A DNA stretch of 64,000 nucleotides from Planctomycetales bacterium (GCA_030612725.1 JAUWNJ010000006.1:1-64000); one strand, 5' to 3'; positions 1 to 8,591 are shown, counted from the first letter of the stretch. Numbers and translations are program-made. The notes: generated from the letters alone by a model not told the origin.

Positions 1-62
1 CCAAGGCGCCCAACAAGAAGCGGCGGCGGTAGGGTACTGCGCTTAAGAGGTGGGCCAAATAA
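1..62 (+). pseudogene. 3' end of a second, interrupted copy of the small basic protein gene
   Basis: Read in the frame that starts at base 3, this stretch aligns codon for codon with the last 19 codons of the small gene at 166-333 on the other strand. Identical codons include AAG, CGG, GGT, GCG, AAG, AGG and AAA, and both end in TAA. Here the tyrosine codon TAT of the intact copy is TAG (30-32), so the reading frame stops ten codons early. The 5' part lies outside the window, so this may be a decayed paralogue or a gene with a shortened end. Confidence 0.55.
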
Positions 63-165
63 ATACCCCAATGGGTGCCGGGGCCGCGGGGTTGGCGGCC
101 ACGCTAAGGCCGACTTAGCGCAAACGTGGCCGCAAACACCGCGGCCACGGCACCCATTGGCGTAT
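63..165. terminator. Long shared hairpin between two convergent gene ends
   Basis: The sequence between the two TAA codons is a long imperfect palindrome. About 41 bases at 63-103 match the reverse complement of the right side with roughly five mismatches. The centre holds a second hairpin, CGCTAAG and CTTAGCG around a five-base loop (near 101-119). It could act as a bidirectional terminator, but there is no clear terminal T run, so the inverted duplication of the flanking genes may be the simpler reason for the symmetry. Confidence 0.5.
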
Positions 166-333
166 TTATTTCGCCAACCTCTTCAGCGCATTACCATACC
201 GACGCCGCATCTTCTTGAGCGACTTGGTTATTGCTTCGGAATTAATACCGTCGTTCGCCGAGGCCACATCCGTTTTGCGTGAATCATCGCTGTCAGAGCG
301 ATGGCCAACCAAGTTTTTCGATGTTTTGGTCAT
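166..333 (-). CDS. Small lysine/arginine-tailed protein, 55 aa, unknown function
   Basis: An ATG at 333 with GGAAG about six bases upstream opens a 55-codon frame ending in TAA at 166. The N-terminal 35 residues are polar and rich in Ser, Asp and Asn; the last 20 are strongly basic (KKMRRRYG, then ALKRLAK) and could form an amphipathic helix that binds nucleic acid. I do not recognise the family. Support for real coding comes from the second copy at 1-62, which keeps the reading frame over 19 codons apart from one stop, with several third-position differences. The two copies are tail to tail. Confidence 0.55.
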   Translation of the reverse strand: MTKTSKNLVGHRSDSDDSRKTDVASANDGINSEAITKSLKKMRRRYGNALKRLAK

Positions 334-422
334 TTAATCTTCCGGTCAACGCACCCACAAACTCCGCTGCGCTCCGTTTGAAGGTGCCACCCACGGTATT
401 CCGGTAATCCGGTATTCCCGGG

Positions 423-2117
423 CTACCGGCTACTATCCTCGACGGCGAGTTTGATGTTTTTCTGCTGGAGGCTGGTTCCGGTGATTTGCGCTAAGCGCAA
501 AAGCGCGGTGTTGAAGTCGATGATTGCCTGCATTTCGGCTTGTTCCGCCAAGGCCAGTGTGGCCTGCGACTGGAGTTTCAGGTTCAGGAATTCCGGCGTA
601 AGGCGCCCTCGGATGCGCTCGGTGTCCTCCAGCGCCTGCAACTGTGCAGCCGAAGCAGCCGTTGCGGCCTTGCGGGCCTGCATCTCCTGGAAAGCGGTTC
701 CAATATGCCGAATGACCACTCTGACATTCACTGCCACCTGGTCGGCAGTATTCTGCATCTCCGTCATGGACTGGAGTTGCTCAAACTGTCGCTGACGCAG
801 CATCGCTTTGGCGGCCCGGTTGCCCAGTGGATACTCGAACATCAGTCCTACGCTGTGGTCGAGATAATCGAAGGTCAGCGACTCTCCGCCGGCGCGTCCT
901 CCGACGCGATCGATTCCCTGCCCACCGACCGAAGCCATCAGATTCAGCGTGGGAAGCGTTTCATTCTTAGCCACGCGAACCTGCACGTCGGCGACGGAAA
1001 TCGCCAGCCGAGCCTGCTCCATCAACGGGCTGTGGCGCAGGGCGTTAACCAGTTGATCGGTCGGGTCGATGTTGACTTTGCTCGTTACCGGCTTGGTGGT
1101 CGGGACGATGGCGTATCGTCGCAGCGGGTTCATCCTCGCCACCGACAGCAATCTCGCCAGACGGTCCTGTGTATCGAAAATATTCTGCCTGGCCCTGTAC
1201 AGGATGGAGCGTCGCGTTTCGACGGCGGCTTCGGTCTGCTTTATCTCGACCTTGGAGGCGTCCACTTTAACTCGCGCGCTCACACGGTCGCGCGTTTCGA
1301 TCGTCTTGGCCAGCAGGGCGTTTTGTATCTCCAGTTCACGCCTTGCCTGCACCAGCGTCCAGTAAGTCGCCTGCACATCCGAAACGATCTGTTCGACCGT
1401 CTGGCGAAACTGGGACTTGGAAACCTTTTCGCCTATCTGTGCGATTTTCAGAGCAGAGAGATTGTAATCAGGCCAACCGCCACGCAGTAGAGGCTGGGTC
1501 AGTTGCAACGAGAGCATCGACTCGTAATTCGGATTCAGGACCGTCATGGCGCTGTTGTCGGAGTTACGAGTCAGATCCCACGCCAGTTGAGCCGTACCGC
1601 CTGTAACGGTCATCTTTCGGACGCCGACCTCTATGGGGACCGATCGGGCCTGGTAGTGCGGGAATGCTGTGGCAGTATGATGATCGGTGCGCGTGTGGCT
1701 TGCGCCGGCGAACACGACCCAGTCAAACACAGCCGCCGCCTGAACCATCTGCTCGCGCGAAATCGCCGGTTCGAAACTGACCACGCGAATATCCAGACTG
1801 TTGGATACCGCCAGACGAACCGCCTCATCCAGCGACAGTTGCACGCCGTCGGTATCGGTCAGTTTGTCTTTGGTGATTTTGTACTTCACGGAGTCGTCCG
1901 CAACCGGGCGCAGAATGTCCAGACCCTCGCTACCGGCACGTTCCTGCGGCGAGCGCGACAGGACAGACTTCTGGTAGCGAGTAACAAGGTTCTCGTCGAT
2001 TTGCCCCGGCAAAACACACCCGGAAACAAATACACAAACCAAGGCGGCAAGCAGTCCGCGATAAGCACGACCATTCAAACGGCTTGGCTTTCTGTTGTTT
2101 ATTCCTGACATCATCAT
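423..2117 (-). CDS. TolC-like outer membrane efflux lipoprotein
   Basis: This is an outer-membrane factor of the TolC/OEP type: a trimeric channel that lets efflux or type I secretion systems pass substrates through the outer membrane. I start it at the ATG at 2117, behind GGTGGAG, giving 564 aa; a longer frame to 2210 would run into the divergent mutase gene. The N terminus has a signal helix ending in VSGC, a good lipobox, so the protein is probably lipid-anchored. The body shows two long helical repeats with alternating LALAEQAEMQAIIDF-type heptads and a duplicated architecture typical of the family. No periplasmic adaptor or inner-membrane pump gene is adjacent in this window, so its partner must lie elsewhere or outside the left edge. 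It is transcribed away from the mutase gene. Confidence 0.85.
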   Translation of the reverse strand: MMMSGINNRKPSRLNGRAYRGLLAALVCVFVSGCVLPGQIDENLVTRYQKSVLSRSPQERAGSEGLDILRPVADDSVKYKITKDKLTDTDGVQLSLDEAVRLAVSNSLDIRVVSFEPAISREQMVQAAAVFDWVVFAGASHTRTDHHTATAFPHYQARSVPIEVGVRKMTVTGGTAQLAWDLTRNSDNSAMTVLNPNYESMLSLQLTQPLLRGGWPDYNLSALKIAQIGEKVSKSQFRQTVEQIVSDVQATYWTLVQARRELEIQNALLAKTIETRDRVSARVKVDASKVEIKQTEAAVETRRSILYRARQNIFDTQDRLARLLSVARMNPLRRYAIVPTTKPVTSKVNIDPTDQLVNALRHSPLMEQARLAISVADVQVRVAKNETLPTLNLMASVGGQGIDRVGGRAGGESLTFDYLDHSVGLMFEYPLGNRAAKAMLRQRQFEQLQSMTEMQNTADQVAVNVRVVIRHIGTAFQEMQARKAATAASAAQLQALEDTERIRGRLTPEFLNLKLQSQATLALAEQAEMQAIIDFNTALLRLAQITGTSLQQKNIKLAVEDSSR

Positions 2118-2184
2118 TGCAATCGGTCTCCACCAAGGCAATAATTCCAGTGAAACTAATATCGGGCTAATAAGGGTAATTATT

Positions 2185-3567
2185 ATGGACGATCTCTCAA
2201 AAGTTTTCAAGGCTTATGACATTCGCGGAATCTACGGATCCGAGATAGACGAGGACCTTGCATGGAAAATCGGTTTCGCGTCGGGGCAGTTCCTTCGCAG
2301 CCTGCTCCAGGGATACGATCGAGGCCAGACCAACGCCAATCGCCTGGTGGTCGGGCGGGACATGCGTCCTCACAGCCCGAGCCTGGCCGACAATCTGATC
2401 GAAGGCATCCTTTCCAGCGGACTGTCCTGCGTGGACATAGGGCTTTGCGATACGCCGATGATCTACTTCGCCGTCAATCATCTGGGCGCTTGCGGAGGGA
2501 TTCAGGTAACGGCTTCGCACAACCCTATCGAATATAACGGGTTTAAGATTTCCGGACAGAAGGCCCGACCCATCGGCGAAGATACCGGACTGAAGGAAAT
2601 CCGCCACATCGTTTCGACCATTCGCCGGATGCCCGCGGTCGAAAAGGACAAAAAGGCGGAGCAGATGGACTTATGGAGCGAGTATCGCAAACACGTGATG
2701 CAGTTCCTCAAACTCGCTCGCCCGCTCAAGGTCGCAGTCGATGCCTCCAACGGAATGGCCGGTAAAATGATGCCGGAAATCTTCGACGCCACGGACCTGG
2801 AAATCACGCCGCTGAATTACGAACTCGGCAGCGGGTTCGCCCATCCGCCAAACCCGCTCGTCGATGCCAACCTCGAAGAAGTCCGTTCAGCCGTCCGTAA
2901 AGGCAAGTTTGATTTCGGCATTTGCTTCGACGGCGACGCCGACCGGTGCATGTTCGTCGATGAAAACGGCGAAATTGTCCGTTGCGACATCATTACCGCA
3001 ATGCTCGCGCGGCATTTCCTCAAACTGTATCCGGCATCGACCGTGGTCTATGACCTTCGCTCCTCGCGCGTAGTGGCGGAAGAAATCTCCGCCGCCGGCG
3101 GGACGCCGCGACGCGAACGAGTCGGGCACGCATTTATGAAAAAAGCCATGGCCGACGCGCACGCCATCTTCGGCGGCGAACTTAGCGGACACTTCTACTT
3201 CCGTGATAACTACAATGCCGACAGCGGCGCTATTATCTTCGCCACGGTCGCTTCGATCGTCTCGTCACGGGAGACGCCTTTTAGCGAATTGGTCGCGCCG
3301 CTGAAGCGATACGCACCAAGCGGAGAGATAAACTTCCGCATCGAAGACAAAACCGGGAAGATGAAAGAACTGGCAGAGAAATTCGCCGACGGAAAAATCG
3401 ACCATCTCGACGGCGTAACGGTCCAGTACGACGACTGGTGGTTCAACGTCCGCCCGTCAAATACCGAGCCGTTCCTCCGCCTGAACCTCGAAGCCAAAGA
3501 CAAAGCGATGCTCAAAGACAAACTCGCCGAAATCCAAAACCTGCTCGGCGAACCGGTGGAAGAATAA
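2185..3567 (+). CDS. Phosphomannomutase / phosphoglucomutase
   Basis: An alpha-D-phosphohexomutase (ManB/AlgC type) that interconverts sugar 1- and 6-phosphates for polysaccharide and glycan synthesis. The 460-aa start at 2185 has AAGGG upstream and begins MDDLSKVFKAYDIRG. All four family signatures are visible: the phosphoserine loop TASHNP near residues 107-112, the metal loop DGDADR near 249-254, the sugar-binding loop GGELSGH, and the phosphate-binding loop RPSNTEP near 422. The length is normal for the phosphomannomutase/phosphoglucomutase branch. It is followed after 15 bases by a glycosyltransferase on the same strand, so the two are probably co-transcribed and serve cell-surface glycan or lipid-linked sugar synthesis. 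Whether mannose or glucose phosphates are preferred cannot be read from sequence alone. Confidence 0.93.
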   Translation: MDDLSKVFKAYDIRGIYGSEIDEDLAWKIGFASGQFLRSLLQGYDRGQTNANRLVVGRDMRPHSPSLADNLIEGILSSGLSCVDIGLCDTPMIYFAVNHLGACGGIQVTASHNPIEYNGFKISGQKARPIGEDTGLKEIRHIVSTIRRMPAVEKDKKAEQMDLWSEYRKHVMQFLKLARPLKVAVDASNGMAGKMMPEIFDATDLEITPLNYELGSGFAHPPNPLVDANLEEVRSAVRKGKFDFGICFDGDADRCMFVDENGEIVRCDIITAMLARHFLKLYPASTVVYDLRSSRVVAEEISAAGGTPRRERVGHAFMKKAMADAHAIFGGELSGHFYFRDNYNADSGAIIFATVASIVSSRETPFSELVAPLKRYAPSGEINFRIEDKTGKMKELAEKFADGKIDHLDGVTVQYDDWWFNVRPSNTEPFLRLNLEAKDKAMLKDKLAEIQNLLGEPVEE

Positions 3568-3582
3568 ACGCGGAGAGAATAA

Positions 3583-4539
3583 GTGTTTGAAGGCAAATCA
3601 ATTGCGGTTGTTGTTCCGTGCTATAACGAAGCAGAGCAGATCGGCGGCGTCCTGGAGACAATGCCCGAATACGTCGATTGCATTATCGTCGTCGATGACG
3701 CCAGTCCCGACGACACCGCAAGCGTAACGCGCCGGCACATCGACTCCGAAGGTTCGGAGCCTCGAACCGTCCTTATCGTCCTGCCGAAAAACCAGGGCGT
3801 CGGAGCCGCCATTTCCGCAGGCTACAAAGAGGCTGTCGAAAGGAAAATGGACGTTACCGCCGTCATGGCCGGCGACGGACAAATGGACCCGAAGCAACTT
3901 CGCCTGCTTATAGCCCCCGTCGCCGCAGGACAGGCCGATTACGCCAAGGCAAACCGCCTCTACTACCGACAGGCGTGGGCCTCCACGCCACGAACCCGCT
4001 ACCTCGGAAACGCTTTCCTGTCGATGCTGACCAAGATCGCCAGCGGATACTGGCACATTGCCGACTCGCAAACGGGTTTCACCGCCATCAGTCTTCGGGC
4101 ACTGGAAACAATCGAACTCGACAAACTGTATCCGCGTTACGGGTATCCCAACGACATGCTCGTCCGCCTGAACGTCTATAATTTCCACGTCATGGACGTG
4201 CCGATTCGCCCGGTGTACGGCGTCGGCGAGCAGTCGAAGATGAGGCTGTGGAAAGTCATCCCGACGATGAGTTGTATGATATTCAGGCGATTCTGCTGGC
4301 GCTTGTGGCGGAAATACGTCATCTACGATTTCCATCCGCTCGTGCTGTTTTACGCCGCTGCGATGTTCCTTGCCGCTGCCGGGGCGGGACTGTTCGTTCG
4401 AATGATTTACTGGCGCATTGCCCACGGCATGTTCCCTCCGATGAGCACCTTGTCGTGGATATTCTGCACCATCTCTTCGATGCAACTGGGCCTGTTCGCC
4501 ATGTGGTTCGACATGGAAATGAACAAAGACCTGAAATAG
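3583..4539 (+). CDS. Family 2 glycosyltransferase, polyprenyl-phosphate type
   Basis: A 318-aa GT-A fold glycosyltransferase resembling dolichol/undecaprenyl-phosphate mannosyl- or glucosyltransferases, which load a sugar onto a lipid carrier at the inner face of the membrane. It starts with GTG (3583) behind GGAGAG. The nucleotide-sugar site is clear: VPCYNEAEQ at residues 11-19, VDDASPDD at 37-44 and GDGQMDP at 97-103 (DXD-like). Two hydrophobic stretches near the C terminus (about 245-270 and 283-308) suggest membrane association. It sits 15 bases behind the phosphohexomutase, which fits supply of an activated sugar to the transferase. The exact donor and acceptor are unknown. Confidence 0.88.
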   Translation: MFEGKSIAVVVPCYNEAEQIGGVLETMPEYVDCIIVVDDASPDDTASVTRRHIDSEGSEPRTVLIVLPKNQGVGAAISAGYKEAVERKMDVTAVMAGDGQMDPKQLRLLIAPVAAGQADYAKANRLYYRQAWASTPRTRYLGNAFLSMLTKIASGYWHIADSQTGFTAISLRALETIELDKLYPRYGYPNDMLVRLNVYNFHVMDVPIRPVYGVGEQSKMRLWKVIPTMSCMIFRRFCWRLWRKYVIYDFHPLVLFYAAAMFLAAAGAGLFVRMIYWRIAHGMFPPMSTLSWIFCTISSMQLGLFAMWFDMEMNKDLK

Positions 4540-4545
4540 GATTTT

Positions 4546-4765
4546 CAGCCGCGGAGCGGCGTTCGTTTTTAGCCCGGGGCGCAGCCGAAGGCAAGCCCTG
4601 GGAAAACAGTTAGTCAGTCATTCAAGCCCCATCGGGGCGACCGTAATGTTTCGCAATGTTCACGAACGCCCCGCCGGGGCTGATTTCTATAGCGTCATCT
4701 CAACCCAGGGCTTGCCTTCGGCTTCGCCCTGGGCTAAAAACGATCGCCCCGCCGGGGCTTGAAGA
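4546..4765. repeat. Inverted repeat block of GGGGC-type palindromes
   Basis: The gap after the glycosyltransferase holds an inverted repeat whose 39-base arms (4564-4602 and 4704-4742) are nearly exact complements, plus short palindromes of the form GCCCC..GGGGC at 4626-4640, 4668-4680 and 4745-4760. Such repeats recur elsewhere in this window (23.4, 38.1 kb). No gene is supported here. Confidence 0.8.
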
Positions 4766-4812
4766 GACATTTCATTTTCCAGACAAGGCCTGACCGCAAA
4801 GGAGTCTTCGAT

Positions 4813-5364
4813 ATGACCGAACCGGACAACGACCAAGAAAGCGGGCGCGGTTGGCTGACGCAGTGGGTTCCGGGGGTTGCGCTGTGGCTGCTGATAGGAG
4901 CAATCCTTTTATGTGCAATTTTCATCCAGCCTTGGGACCGGCGGTCAGAAATGGCCATTCGGGCTCTGTGTGGGGCCAATCTGAATGGCATAGGCAAGGG
5001 TATCTTTTTATATCAAGACGAGCATGACGATATCCCTCCGCCGAACCTGGCGGCGCTGGTGGCGGACGGCCAACCGATGGGTTTATTTAGATGTTACGGT
5101 ACGGATACGCCAAAAGCGGCGACGACACAGCCCGCTGACATCGAAGCCCATTGCGATTACATATACGCCCCGCCCCCGGCAGATATGGAGAAAGGGAAGA
5201 AACTGGTCGTGGTCTTCGAACTGCCCGCCAACCACCAGCAGGAAGACGTGAATGTCCTGTTCAGTGATTATCATGTAGAGACCATACGGGAAATGGACCG
5301 GTTTATGTCCCTTGTGCAGGAACTGAACGATTACCACGCCAAGTTGAGGAGGGCCAAGTCATGA
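4813..5364 (+). CDS. Membrane-anchored pseudopilin-like protein
   Basis: A 183-aa protein beginning at the ATG at 4813 with GGAG eight bases upstream; a longer frame from 4759 lacks a ribosome site. A polar N terminus of about 20 residues precedes one transmembrane helix (about 27-48, VALWLLIGAILLCAIFI). After it comes CGANLNGIGKGIFLYQDEHD and a region like the N-terminal helix and loop of type II secretion/pilin-like G domains. Near the C terminus NVLFSDYHVE resembles the short motif that closes many planctomycete prepilin-like proteins. No prepilin peptidase site (G/FTLIE) is present, so it is probably a bitopic periplasmic protein rather than an assembled pilin. It overlaps the next gene by four bases, and the two appear to be diverged paralogues. 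Confidence 0.7.
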   Translation: MTEPDNDQESGRGWLTQWVPGVALWLLIGAILLCAIFIQPWDRRSEMAIRALCGANLNGIGKGIFLYQDEHDDIPPPNLAALVADGQPMGLFRCYGTDTPKAATTQPADIEAHCDYIYAPPPADMEKGKKLVVVFELPANHQQEDVNVLFSDYHVETIREMDRFMSLVQELNDYHAKLRRAKS

Positions 5365-5897
5365 AAAGAAAAACGCATACCTTCACGGTGGTAACGACTT
5401 TTTGCCTCCTGCTTGCTGTCGGCGTATGGATTGTGTTGGGAGACAGGAAGCCAAACCGCCCACCGTGCCAACCGGCTATGAGCATTTCCGAACCGCAGAT
5501 TCGTAAGGTCTGGAAGGCGATAGGTACGTTCAGCAAGGAAAATAATCACCGGCCCGATACACTTGAGATACTGACGGGTGGCGGGTATCTCAAACCGGCT
5601 GATTTGTTTGATGAACGGAGGAAAGAAACTCCTGCTCTTACCACGCAACCACACCGATTTGCGATTAATCCTGACGTGTTGTATTTCCCGGCCTTGCGGG
5701 CAGAAGACCCCGCTGATATGGTGCTGCTCTGCACTGTGCTGCTGGCCGAAGATGGCGAAAAATATCACATAATCTTCAACGACGGTCGATACGCCGCGTT
5801 GACATCTCACGAACTCGTCATGGCCCTGAACCGGACATACGAATACATCGGCTCGAAGGTCATAACGGCACCGGCTACATCCCAACCCGAAAGATAA
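5361..5897 (+). CDS. Membrane-anchored pseudopilin-like protein, second copy
   Basis: A 178-aa protein whose ATG overlaps the TGA of the upstream gene (ATGA), implying translational coupling. Residues 8-27 form a signal or anchor helix. The sequence IRKVWKAIGTFSKENNHRPD followed by LEILTGGGYL has the spacing of pseudopilin-like domains, and IIFNDGRYAAL near the C terminus matches the position of FSDYHVE in the gene before it. I infer tandem duplication and divergence. Function is unknown; exported structural or secretion-related proteins are the best guess. Confidence 0.65.
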   Translation: MKRKTHTFTVVTTFCLLLAVGVWIVLGDRKPNRPPCQPAMSISEPQIRKVWKAIGTFSKENNHRPDTLEILTGGGYLKPADLFDERRKETPALTTQPHRFAINPDVLYFPALRAEDPADMVLLCTVLLAEDGEKYHIIFNDGRYAALTSHELVMALNRTYEYIGSKVITAPATSQPER

Positions 5898-5924
5898 CCC
5901 GGTGGCGTACTTGGTCTGCTGAAA

Positions 5925-6269
5925 CTACGGGTTTTCTTTCAATAATGCCTCAACTTCGCTGAGCAGGACCGGCAGATCATTTCCTACAACGTCCCACACC
6001 ACTTGATCATCCACAATGTCGTATCCATGAATAAGGATATTGCGGAATGTTATGATGCGCTTGTAGTTTGTAATATGAGAGACGGTTGCCGAATCGGTTC
6101 GAGACAGGCGATTCAACGCTTCGCCGATTATCTCAAATTGACGTTCAACACCGGCCCGAAGGAGTACGTCATCGGAGTAATCATCGAGTGATTTGCCTTC
6201 GGTGAACTGACAAATTCGAACCGCCGCCTGCCGAATATCTTCCAAGTGCTTCTTGGACTCAAGCCGCAT
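5925..6269 (-). CDS. hepT: HepT-like HEPN-domain toxin (DUF86)
   Basis: A 114-aa HEPN protein, the toxin of a HepT/MntA type VII toxin-antitoxin pair; such toxins cleave RNA. The start is the ATG at 6269, inside the antitoxin end, since the longer open frame to 6464 only overlaps mntA. The catalytic motif RNILIHGY fits R-X4-H-X-Y, where the tyrosine is the site that the antitoxin modifies with AMP in characterised pairs. The four-helix pattern ([27 protein letters not shown]) and length are normal. It overlaps mntA by 11 bases, so translation should be coupled. The pair looks intact. Confidence 0.88.
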   Translation of the reverse strand: MRLESKKHLEDIRQAAVRICQFTEGKSLDDYSDDVLLRAGVERQFEIIGEALNRLSRTDSATVSHITNYKRIITFRNILIHGYDIVDDQVVWDVVGNDLPVLLSEVEALLKENP

Positions 6270-6570
6270 AGAGCACCACCTTATCCCTGTCGATGGACTC
6301 GCGGAAGTAAGGGTTTTTGATTGCCCGCGGCATGACCAGGTCCACCGGACAACCATATAATTTCTCCAGCGCCTCCAGAAGCCCGAAATAAGCGTCTGCG
6401 TACCGGCCCGGCTTGAGAGGAAGAAACTCCACAAGGAAGTCAAGGTCGCTGCTTTCGGAGTCAAAGCGGCTTTCGCTTACCGCAGAGCCGAAAATCTCAA
6501 GGCAGCGAACGTGATACTTTATGCACAACTTCCTGACCTCTTCAATCCTGTTCTCAATCAGAGAATTCAT
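6259..6570 (-). CDS. mntA: MntA-like nucleotidyltransferase antitoxin
   Basis: A 103-aa minimal nucleotidyltransferase. In studied homologues it adds AMP to the toxin's tyrosine and so silences it. The signature is present: [13 protein letters not shown], then [10 protein letters not shown] (GS-X12-DxD), and a third acidic site in CPVDLV. The ATG at 6570 has GAGGAG nine bases upstream. It is the first gene of the pair, which favours antitoxin made before toxin. A -10 like box, TATAAT, lies 21 bases upstream of the start. Confidence 0.88.
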   Translation of the reverse strand: MNSLIENRIEEVRKLCIKYHVRCLEIFGSAVSESRFDSESSDLDFLVEFLPLKPGRYADAYFGLLEALEKLYGCPVDLVMPRAIKNPYFRESIDRDKVVLYAA

Positions 6571-6590
6571 TGTACGTTCTCCTCGATTGC

Positions 6591-6596
6591 ATTATA
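6591..6596 (-). promoter_or_regulatory. -10 box of the mntA-hepT operon
   Basis: The minus strand reads TTATATAATGC here, a perfect TATAAT upstream of the mntA ribosome site GAGGAG. I find no good -35 hexamer at the usual distance, so this may be weak or need an activator. Confidence 0.45.
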
Positions 6597-6682
6597 TAAC
6601 CAACTCGACCCGAATTGTATGGGAAGATGAATAGTCTTTTATGTATTTTTCCAGCCCGAAAGCGTTACAATCCCTCCCGATA

Positions 6683-8485
6683 ATGTCGCACAGTAAAAGT
6701 CCAATACGGAAACCGGAAGAATTGTCCCAAGCCTCGGCAGGTTGGCTGGCGGATTTTTCGCCTCGGCGGTGGCATTTGCTGCTGGCGGCTGCGTGCGTCG
6801 CTGTGATTTATCTCGCCGGCGTAACGGGCAAGTGGTGGCCTACACCCGACAGCGCGCTGTACCTTAGCTTGGCGCGCTCACTGGCCAACGGCGAGGGTTA
6901 TCGCTTCAACGGTTCGCCCTGCAACATAGTAACGCCGGGGCTTCCCGCCATCCTCGCAGGATTGCGAATGTTATTCGGGCCTGGCTTTTGGGCTCCGAAC
7001 CTTTTTATGGCCTTGTGCGGGTTGGGATCGCTCGCGTTGATTTATCTGTCGGTCGCCCGCCTGAGCGACAAGCGAACAGCCCTGGCGGTGGCGCTGGCGA
7101 CGGGATTGTCATATACGTACTTCTTCAGTTCTCACCGAATACTCACCGATGCGCCATTCGCAGCCTTGTTCTGGGCGATCCTATACGCCTATATCCGATA
7201 TCGCTCCGGAAGCGCCCGCTGGCTGATATTGGCGGGATTATTGAGCGTATCGGCTGTGGCTGTACGCGCTCCGGGGATACTTTTCCTCGGTGCGCTGGCT
7301 GTCAGCGTCATACCGGATCGCCCACCGGGCGTGTCGAGTCGAAAAGGGCTGATCCCCGCCGGCGTTATCCTGGCGATTCTCGTCGTGCTGGGCGTCGGGT
7401 TCTTCATCGTCGCTCGCATGGCCTCCAATGAGACACAGATATACGCCGGGGCGATTATGTCGAAGGTCAATGCCGCTCCAATGGTACACCTGCGAAATAT
7501 CGGTATGGGGCTGCGGCAACTACCCATGACCGTCTCGGAAATGTTCACCAGCCAGGAAACATATTTCGTCGGCCTGCCGGCGCTGGGGCTGATTGGTATC
7601 GGGGGCGCAGGCCTCTGGAGACGCCGGCAGCGGTTTATCCTTCCGCTTATCGTGATAAGCGTCCTTGCCCTGGCGCTCTACGGCAGCGGCCACATGGTTC
7701 GCCCCCGTTACCTGATGCCGATTCAACCGCTGCTGATTCTGGCGATGATCGAGGGGCTTTGCTGGAGCATGGAACGATTGCCCCGATGGTGGAAGTGGGT
7801 CGCCAAGTCGGTTCTGTTTTTGAAGATCGTCAATGTCTTCACTTACATTATGAGGCCATTGGCCAAATGGTGGAAGTGGGTCGCTAAGTCAGTTCTGTTT
7901 CTGAAGATCGTTAATATCTTCACTTACATTGTGAGACCATTGGCCAAATGGTGGAAGTGGGTCGCCAAGTCAGTTCTGTTTCTGAATATCGTTAAGGTCT
8001 TCACTTACATTGTGAGGCCATTGGCCAAATGGTGGAAAAAAGCTAATCTGTTTTTGAAGGTCGTTACAGTATTTACCATTCTGATCATTGTGTGCAATGC
8101 GAAACTGCTCCGCAATGCCGTTTATTACAGTTACCTCAGTTATACACCACGCTATTACGAGGTCGTCAAGGGCGGCAAGTTTGCCGAGTTGTTCGACGTT
8201 GCCGAGATAATCCGTCGGGACCATTCCGATAACAAAAAAGCCGCGACAAACTCCGATGAAGTGTCCATCCTGCACTACATTAGCGAACGGACTGTAATTT
8301 CCCTGCCTGAAGCACCACGCAACCGACCTGCCAAAATCAAAAAAGTTTATGATTCCATTATCTCGCGCACCGACTTGAAATTCATCGTTCTGGAGAACGG
8401 CACATTGGAGGAATTGCTCGAAAACACGCCCGGCCTCAAACTCCGCCACGATGGAAAGCGTTACAGAGTGTATGAAAGGGAATAG
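6683..8485 (+). CDS. Polytopic GT-C type glycosyltransferase-like membrane protein
   Basis: A 600-aa integral membrane protein of the dolichyl-phosphate-mannose mannosyltransferase (GT39/ArnT-like) kind, which would move a sugar from a lipid carrier to a surface acceptor. After a polar N terminus the first helix (about 30-48) leads to GKWWPTPDSALYLSLARSLA, the acidic first loop typical of GT-C enzymes, then about ten further helices up to residue 370. Residues 369-450 are unusual: a 27-residue unit starting WWKWVAKSVLFL is repeated three times with a fourth partial copy, encoded by an 81-bp tandem repeat. A soluble C-terminal domain of about 130 residues follows. The start is the ATG at 6683. 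Its substrate is unknown. Confidence 0.75.
   Translation: MSHSKSPIRKPEELSQASAGWLADFSPRRWHLLLAAACVAVIYLAGVTGKWWPTPDSALYLSLARSLANGEGYRFNGSPCNIVTPGLPAILAGLRMLFGPGFWAPNLFMALCGLGSLALIYLSVARLSDKRTALAVALATGLSYTYFFSSHRILTDAPFAALFWAILYAYIRYRSGSARWLILAGLLSVSAVAVRAPGILFLGALAVSVIPDRPPGVSSRKGLIPAGVILAILVVLGVGFFIVARMASNETQIYAGAIMSKVNAAPMVHLRNIGMGLRQLPMTVSEMFTSQETYFVGLPALGLIGIGGAGLWRRRQRFILPLIVISVLALALYGSGHMVRPRYLMPIQPLLILAMIEGLCWSMERLPRWWKWVAKSVLFLKIVNVFTYIMRPLAKWWKWVAKSVLFLKIVNIFTYIVRPLAKWWKWVAKSVLFLNIVKVFTYIVRPLAKWWKKANLFLKVVTVFTILIIVCNAKLLRNAVYYSYLSYTPRYYEVVKGGKFAELFDVAEIIRRDHSDNKKAATNSDEVSILHYISERTVISLPEAPRNRPAKIKKVYDSIISRTDLKFIVLENGTLEELLENTPGLKLRHDGKRYRVYERE
7787..8080 (+). repeat. In-frame 81-bp tandem repeat, three copies plus a partial fourth
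   Basis: Unit starts at 7787, 7868, 7949 and 8030; the first three are nearly identical and the fourth decays after about 50 bases. Each encodes a 27-residue segment combining a Trp/Lys-rich stretch, a hydrophobic helix and RPLAK. Confidence 0.93.
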
Positions 8486-8494
8486 GGGAAAACA

Positions 8495-8518
8495 GGGACT
8501 AGGGACTTGGGACTTGGG
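8495..8518 (+). repeat. G-quadruplex heptamer array, copy 1
   Basis: Four GGG tracts separated by exactly four bases (ACTA, ACTT, ACTT), G-rich on the coding strand just after the stop of the preceding gene. It is followed by A-rich sequence and, at 8558-8592, short AATCAACCAGTC-type repeats. Confidence 0.85.
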
Positions 8519-8591
8519 ATTAGGCAAAAACAGAAAAAACGGAATCTAAAACCGATTCACCAATCAACCAGTCAACCAGTCAACCAATCAA

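Noticed and set aside
540-1490. Long plus-strand frame (316 codons) opposite the TolC-like gene
   Set aside because: It is antisense to a clear family member, has no ribosome site and a translation without recognisable motifs.
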